Assembly: GCA_937949525.1 (NCBI GenBank)
Contig: CALEDT010000015.1
Location: 1-64,000 of the forward strand
Direction of reading: 5' to 3'
From: an uncultured Burkholderiales bacterium
Lineage (GTDB): Bacteria; Pseudomonadota; Gammaproteobacteria; Burkholderiales; Thiobacillaceae
Length of the DNA stretch: 64,000 nt
Positions 59,615-64,000 of this stretch are shown here, piece after piece. The translations under genes and the position numbers were made by a program. Within the stretch, counting starts at the first letter, position 1, and each line of letters begins with the position of its first letter. A model generated the notes under the pieces. It saw only the letters and a program-made list of their open reading frames with translations. It searched no databases and had not been told where the DNA came from.

Positions 59615-60282
59615 GTCGCTGGCTGGGTGTGAGCGTGGTATTGCTGTGCACGCTGCTGGCGCTGGCCCTGGTCGGCGCCATGCTGGTGCTGCCCGACGCG
59701 CCGGTGCGTCTGCCCGGCGAGGTCGCACAACGCCTAGGCGAGAGCGGTGTCGACCATGCCGTGACCGCGGTGCTGCTGAACTTCCGTGGCTACGACACCC
59801 TGCTGGAGGTGGCGGTGTTGCTGCTGGCATTGCTGGGCATGCTCGCGGCCGGCGTGGCGCCGTTGCGGCCGGCGCCGTTCGCGGCCGATCCGCTGCTGGT
59901 GGCGCTGGCGCGCACGCTGGCGCCGCTGATGGTGCTGGTGGCCGGCTACCTGTTGTGGGCCGGCGCGTTCCGTCCGGGCGGAGCATTCCAGGCCGGCGCG
60001 GTGCTGGCGGCCGCCGGCGTGCTGTTGCGTCTGGCCGGTTTCCTGCCGGCGTGGAACGCGCCCGCGCTGCATCTGCGCGTGCTGCTGGCGGCCGGGTTCG
60101 CGCTGTTCCTGCTGGTCGCCGCGGCCGGTCTGTATTTCGGCGCCATGCTGCGTTATCCGCAGCCTGGAGCGGGCGCGTTGATCCTGGCCATCGAGACCGG
60201 CCTGACGCTGTCGCTCGGTCTGATCCTGGCCGGGCTGTTCCTGGCCGGACCGGAGACACCGCGGGCGCGGGGGGGCGCGTGA
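59611..60282 (+). CDS. mnhB: Mrp/Mnh antiporter subunit B with MbhE-like N-terminal part
   Basis: 223 aa, about six helices. The first part (VDHAVTAVLLNFRGYDTLLEVAVLLLALLGMLA) matches the MbhE/MrpA C-terminal end; the second (LVALARTLAPLMVLVAGYLLWAGAFRPGGAFQAGAVLAAAGVLLRLAG) is MnhB proper, with the conserved GHxxPGGGF-like AFRPGGAFQAG. The ATG overlaps the upstream stop by 4 nt, and its own stop overlaps mnhC. Confidence 0.85.
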   Translation: MSRWLGVSVVLLCTLLALALVGAMLVLPDAPVRLPGEVAQRLGESGVDHAVTAVLLNFRGYDTLLEVAVLLLALLGMLAAGVAPLRPAPFAADPLLVALARTLAPLMVLVAGYLLWAGAFRPGGAFQAGAVLAAAGVLLRLAGFLPAWNAPALHLRVLLAAGFALFLLVAAAGLYFGAMLRYPQPGAGALILAIETGLTLSLGLILAGLFLAGPETPRARGGA

Positions 60283-60641
60283 GTATCGGCCTGTTTTACG
60301 CGCTGGTCGGCGGTCTGCTGTTCGCGCTCGGTGTCGGCGGCCTGATCCTGCGCCCGCATCTGCTCAGCAAGATCCTGGCCTTCAACATCCTCGGCAGCGG
60401 CGCCTTCCTGGTGCTGGTCGGCCTGGGCCAGCGCGACGGCACGCCCGATCCGGTGCCGCAGGCCATGGTGCTGACCGGCATCGTCGTCGCCGTCGCCGCC
60501 ACCGCGCTGGCGCTGGCGCTGGCGCGCCGCCTGCTCGATCTGTCCGGCGACATGGTGTTGCCGGGCGAAAAGGCGGCGGATGAGGCCGAGGCCGGCGACC
60601 AGGAGGCGGCACCCGGCGACGGCCCGCGCGGCGGCGCATGA
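60279..60641 (+). CDS. mnhC: Mrp/Mnh antiporter subunit C (NuoK-like)
   Basis: 120 aa, three helices. GGLLFALGVGGLILRPHLLSKILAFNILGSGAFLVLVGLG and DPVPQAMVLTGIVVAVAATALALALARRL are the NuoK/MnhC blocks, including DP.PQA.VLTAIVI. A Glu/Asp/Ala-rich tail of about 30 residues follows. The GTG at 60279 overlaps mnhB (GTGA). Confidence 0.88.
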   Translation: MSIGLFYALVGGLLFALGVGGLILRPHLLSKILAFNILGSGAFLVLVGLGQRDGTPDPVPQAMVLTGIVVAVAATALALALARRLLDLSGDMVLPGEKAADEAEAGDQEAAPGDGPRGGA

Positions 60642-62095
60642 TGACGATGGTGTTCGATCCGGCCTCCTGGCTGATCCTGCTGCCGCTGGCCTGGGCGACG
60701 CTGGCTTTCGTGCTCGGCGCCGGACGCGGTGCCCGGCTCGCCCTGGTCGGCTTGGGCGCGCAGGCGCTGCTGGCGTTGGAACTGGCGCGCCGGGTACGCG
60801 ACCAGGGCGCCCATGCGCATGCCTTGGGCGGCTGGCCGGCGCCGCTGGGCATCGAACTGGCGGTGGACGGGCTGGCCGTGGTCATGCTGTTGATGACCGC
60901 GCTGGTGGCACTGCCGCTGGGCCTGTACGCGCGCGCCTACTTTGGCGCCAAGCCCAAGGGCGGCGCGTGGTTCTGGCCGCTCAGCGGTTTTCTGATCGCC
61001 GCGCTCAACGCGCTGTTCCTGTCGGCCGACCTGTTCAACCTGTACGTCACGCTGGAACTGCTCGGGCTGGCCGCAGTCGGGCTCACCGCCGCGGCGGGCG
61101 ATCGCATGGCGGTGGCGGCGGCGCTGCGTTACCTGCTGGCGACGCTGCTCGGCTCCGGGGCCTATCTGTTCGGCGTGGCGTTGATCTACGGCACGTATGG
61201 CACGGTGTCGCTGGCCGCGCTGGCGCCGCTGATCAGCGCCGAACCAGCCGTGCTGCTGGCGTTGGCGCTGATGGTCATCGGCATGCTGCTGAAGACCGCG
61301 CTGTTTCCGCTGCATTTCTGGCTGCCGCCGGCGCATGGCGGCGCGGTCAGCCCGGTATCGGCGCTGCTGTCGGCTCTGGTGATCAAGGCTTCGTTCTATC
61401 TGCTGTTGCGGCTGTGGTTCGGCGTGTTCGAGCCGGTGGCGACGGTCGGTGCCGCGCAACTGATCGGCATACTGGGCGCCGGCGCCATCCTGTGGGGTTC
61501 GCTGCTGGCCTTGTTGCAGACGCGCCTGAAGATGCTGGTGGCGTATTCCACGGTGGCGCAGGTGGGTTATCTGTTCCTGGTGTTTCCACTCGCCACCGGC
61601 GTGTCGCCCGAGGCCGGCGTCAGCGCCTGGCAGGGCGGCATCATGCAGGCGCTGGCGCACGCGCTGGCCAAGGCGGCGATGTTCGCCGCGGCGGGGGCGA
61701 TGATCGTGGCCACCGGGCGCGACGAGATCGTCGGTCTGTCCGGCGTCGGCGCCCGCCTGCCGCTCACGCTGTTCACCTTCGCGCTGGCGGGCGTGACGCT
61801 GATGGGCCTGCCGCCGTCGGGCGGGTTTTCCGCCAAATGGCTGCTGCTGATGGCGGCGCTGGACAGCGGCCAATGGTGGTGGATCGTGGTGATGATGCTC
61901 GGCGGCCTGCTGTCCGCGGCCTACGTGTTCAAGGTATTGCGCCAGGCGTTCCTGCCGGCGCCGGGGGGCAGCGCGGTCGGGCGGGCGCCGCGCGCGCTCG
62001 AGCTGACCGCGTTGGCGCTGGCGCTGGGCGGCATCCTGCTCGGCCTGTTCGGCGCCCAGCCGCTGGCGCTGCTGGAAGCGGGAGGCGGGCGATGA
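60638..62095 (+). CDS. mnhD: Mrp/Mnh antiporter subunit D (NuoL/M/N-like proton channel)
   Basis: 485 aa, about 14 helices. The antiporter core shows FNLYVTLELLGLAAVGL (glutamate of helix 5), LKTALFPLHFWLPPAHGGAVSPVSALLSALVIKASFYLLLRL (lysine of helix 7 and the HxWLP turn) and LKMLVAYSTVAQVGYLFL. FSAKWLLL closes the channel region. The ATG overlaps mnhC (ATGA), and the stop overlaps the next gene (ATGA). Confidence 0.9.
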   Translation: MMTMVFDPASWLILLPLAWATLAFVLGAGRGARLALVGLGAQALLALELARRVRDQGAHAHALGGWPAPLGIELAVDGLAVVMLLMTALVALPLGLYARAYFGAKPKGGAWFWPLSGFLIAALNALFLSADLFNLYVTLELLGLAAVGLTAAAGDRMAVAAALRYLLATLLGSGAYLFGVALIYGTYGTVSLAALAPLISAEPAVLLALALMVIGMLLKTALFPLHFWLPPAHGGAVSPVSALLSALVIKASFYLLLRLWFGVFEPVATVGAAQLIGILGAGAILWGSLLALLQTRLKMLVAYSTVAQVGYLFLVFPLATGVSPEAGVSAWQGGIMQALAHALAKAAMFAAAGAMIVATGRDEIVGLSGVGARLPLTLFTFALAGVTLMGLPPSGGFSAKWLLLMAALDSGQWWWIVVMMLGGLLSAAYVFKVLRQAFLPAPGGSAVGRAPRALELTALALALGGILLGLFGAQPLALLEAGGGR

Positions 62096-63603
62096 GCGGC
62101 GACAGTCTGCTGCCGCTGGCGGTGGTGGCCAGTTCGTTCGTGCCGGGGTTGGCCATCTTCTTTCTGGCCGAGTCGCGCCACCGGCTGCGCAGCACGCTCA
62201 ACCTGTTCGGTGCGTTCGCCAAGCTGGCGCTGATCGGCTACATCCTGTGGGGCGTGCTGCACGACCGTGAGTTCGTGTTCACCCATGAGGTGTTGCCGGG
62301 CCTGGATCTGGTACTCAAGGCGGACGCGCTGGCCATGCTGTTCGTGACGCTGTCGGCGGTGCTGTGGTTGTTCACCACCGTGTACGCCATCGGCTACCTA
62401 GAAGGCTCGCCGCATCGCAGCCGCTTCTTCGGCTTCTTCAGCGTGTGCGTGACCGCGACGGTGGGAGTGGCCATGGCCGGCAACCTGTTCACCTTCTTCC
62501 TGTTCTACGAACTGCTGACGCTGTCCACCTACCCGCTGGTGGTGCATCGCGGCACCGAACAGGCGTTGCGCGCCGGCCATGTCTACCTGGCCTACACGCT
62601 GGCCGGCGGCGCCGTGCTGCTGGTCGGCACGGTATGGCTGTACGGCATCGCCGGGCAGGTCGATTTCGTCACCGGCGGCGTGCTCGACCACCTGCCGGCG
62701 GAGTCGGCGCCGGCGCTGCGCATCATCTTCCTGCTGCTGATCGTCGGCCTGGGTGTCAAGGCCGCGCTGGTGCCGCTGCATGGCTGGCTGCCCAAGGCCA
62801 TGGTGGCGCCGGCGCCGGTGTCTTCGTTGCTGCACGCGGTGGCGGTGGTCAAGGCGGGGGCGTTCGGCATCGTGCGCGTGGTGTACGAGGTGTACGGCGT
62901 CGAGTTCGCGCACACGCTGGCCCTGTTGGCGCCGCTGGCGCTGGCGGCGGCGATCACCATCGTCTGGGGCAGCCTGCGCGCGCTGTTCCAGGATGATCTG
63001 AAGAAACGGCTGGCCTATTCCACCGTCAGCCAAGTGTCCTATATCGTGCTCGGCACGGCGTTGTTCGGGCCGGTGGGCACCATCGGCGGCGTGGTGCATC
63101 TGGTGCATCAGGGCATCATGAAGATCACGCTGTTCTTCTGCGCCGGCAACTTCGCCGAGACGCTGGGCATCCACAAGGTCAGCGAGATGGATGGCGTCGG
63201 CCGGCGCATGCCGTGGACCACGCTGGCGTTCAGCATCGGCGCGTTCGGCATGATCGGTGTGCCGCCGCTCGCCGGCTTCATCAGCAAATGGTATCTGGGC
63301 CTGGGGGCGCTGGAGGCTGGCATACCCTGGGTGCTGGCGGTGCTGGCGGCGTCGAGTCTGCTCAACGCCGCCTATTTCCTGCCCATCTTGTATCGCGCCT
63401 GGTTCAAGGAACCGCCGGCGGCCTGGCCGCACGAGCACATTCGTGCGCGCCGCTACTGGGAAACCTCGCGTCTGCTGCTGCTGCCGCCGCTGGTCACGGC
63501 GGCGGCTACGCTGCTGGTGGGTCTGTTCGCCGCCAGCAGTTGGACGCCGCTGGACTGGGCCAAGCTGATCGCCGCGCGCGAGTATCTGCGCTGGGTGCCC
63601 TGA
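62092..63603 (+). CDS. Second NuoL/M/N-like proton-conducting membrane subunit
   Basis: 503 aa, about 14 helices. LFTFFLFYELLTLSTYPLVVH, VKAALVPLHGWLPKAMVAPAPVSSLLHAVAVVKAGAFGIVRVVY, LKKRLAYSTVSQVSYIVLGTALFG and FISKWYLGLGALEAG are the antiporter-like core, with charged Glu and Lys residues in place. It is a second, distinct paralogue of the D-type subunit, resembling NuoM or hydrogenase-associated subunits. The ATG overlaps mnhD by 4 nt. The next gene begins 1 bp after its stop. Confidence 0.88.
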   Translation: MSGDSLLPLAVVASSFVPGLAIFFLAESRHRLRSTLNLFGAFAKLALIGYILWGVLHDREFVFTHEVLPGLDLVLKADALAMLFVTLSAVLWLFTTVYAIGYLEGSPHRSRFFGFFSVCVTATVGVAMAGNLFTFFLFYELLTLSTYPLVVHRGTEQALRAGHVYLAYTLAGGAVLLVGTVWLYGIAGQVDFVTGGVLDHLPAESAPALRIIFLLLIVGLGVKAALVPLHGWLPKAMVAPAPVSSLLHAVAVVKAGAFGIVRVVYEVYGVEFAHTLALLAPLALAAAITIVWGSLRALFQDDLKKRLAYSTVSQVSYIVLGTALFGPVGTIGGVVHLVHQGIMKITLFFCAGNFAETLGIHKVSEMDGVGRRMPWTTLAFSIGAFGMIGVPPLAGFISKWYLGLGALEAGIPWVLAVLAASSLLNAAYFLPILYRAWFKEPPAAWPHEHIRARRYWETSRLLLLPPLVTAAATLLVGLFAASSWTPLDWAKLIAAREYLRWVP

Positions 63604-63604
63604 T

Positions 63605-64000
63605 ATGCTGGTAGCCGCGATCCTGCTGCCGCTGCTGTTGGCGCTGTTGCTGCTGCATCCCGCCGGCCGTCCGCTGGTGCTGCGCCTGGGGCCGTGGACG
63701 CCGCTGCCGGCGCTGCTGCTGGCGCTGGCCGCACCGGACGATCTCGCCACCCGCCTGCCCTGGCTGCTGCTCGACACCCGGCTGGCGCTGGATGACACCG
63801 GCCGGCTGTTCCTGGCGTTCTCCGCGCTGATCTGGCTGCTGGCCGGTTTGCAGGCGCGTGCCTGGCTGGCAGCGGGCGGACGGCGCGCGCGCTTCGCCGG
63901 CTTCTTCCTGGTGGCGCAGGCCGGAAACCTGGGCCTGTGCGTAGCCCAGGGCGCTGCCGGCTTCTACGCGTTCTTCGCGCTGATGACCTTCGCCGCCTAC
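63605..64000 (+). CDS. Third NuoL/M/N-like membrane subunit, 5' part only
   Basis: The first 132 codons are present; the gene runs off the window. The start MLVAAILLPLLLALLLLHPAG is a hydrophobic helix; LLLDTRLALDDTGRLFLAFSALIWLLAGLQARAW and ARFAGFFLVAQAGNLGLCVAQGAAGFYAFFALMTFAAY follow the antiporter-subunit layout (an acidic LD..GR.F...... segment, then the helix preceding the conserved Glu). It is probably another proton-channel paralogue of the same operon. Confidence 0.75.
   Translation, partial: MLVAAILLPLLLALLLLHPAGRPLVLRLGPWTPLPALLLALAAPDDLATRLPWLLLDTRLALDDTGRLFLAFSALIWLLAGLQARAWLAAGGRRARFAGFFLVAQAGNLGLCVAQGAAGFYAFFALMTFAAY

Overview
The window is a GC-rich stretch of a proteobacterial chromosome. 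Gene content points to a gammaproteobacterial, sulfur-oxidising, nitrate-respiring chemolithoautotroph. The evidence is: Sox thiosulfate oxidation genes (soxZ end, soxA, soxX), flavocytochrome c sulfide dehydrogenase (fccAB), paired YeeE/YedE sulfur-transport-type membrane proteins, a phosphoribulokinase (Calvin cycle), periplasmic nitrate reductase (napDAGHB), a NarX/NarL-type two-component system and two Dnr-type Crp/Fnr regulators. No phage, integrase, CRISPR array or rRNA was seen. The genus cannot be fixed from the sequence alone.

Layout. 1-3000: end of a sox cluster, with a metallo-beta-lactamase-fold protein between soxZ and soxAX. 3087-12423: tRNA-Leu(CAA), queA, a DEAD-box helicase with a long leader, an HDOD protein, a very large protein that looks like a diphosphate-dependent PEP carboxykinase, an RluF-like pseudouridine synthase and an RND-type adaptor. 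12458-13803: a small membrane protein and an AEC transporter bracketed by two copies of a long palindromic repeat. 13847-18459 (minus): SCP2-like secreted protein, YeeE/YedE pair with an operator-like palindrome, and an MCE/Mla-type lipid transport operon whose ABC ATPase is degenerate. 18573-25917: two tandem SH3 proteins, M48 protease, CHASE2 adenylate cyclase, class II cyclic-nucleotide phosphodiesterase, an aberrant pyruvate-kinase-like protein and a small hypothetical gene. 26005-32726: fccBA, hemH, hrcA, nadK, recN. 32740-41660: hybrid histidine kinase, mixed-type phosphofructokinase, mutS, HIT protein and phosphoribulokinase.

41670-47808 is a nitrate module: a Dnr-type regulator diverges from napDAGHB across a perfect TTGAC-N4-GTCAA box. 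47985-51070 holds the most unusual pair in the window: a thioredoxin domain fused to a LapG-like domain that has lost its catalytic cysteine, next to a LapD-like receptor with degenerate GGDEF and EAL motifs. 51084-53780 is a copper P-type ATPase bracketed by two more copies of the palindromic repeat. 53805-57355 is narX-narL diverging from a second Dnr-type regulator. 57478-64000 is a DUF502 protein followed by a tightly overlapping Mrp/Mnh-type cation/proton antiporter operon that runs off the window end.

Together the genes describe electron flow from reduced sulfur (Sox, Fcc) to nitrate (Nap) under Fnr/Dnr-type and NarXL-type control, alongside carbon fixation and a set of signalling modules (cAMP, LapD-type, hybrid kinase). 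All functional assignments come from reading motifs and gene order. No database search was run.
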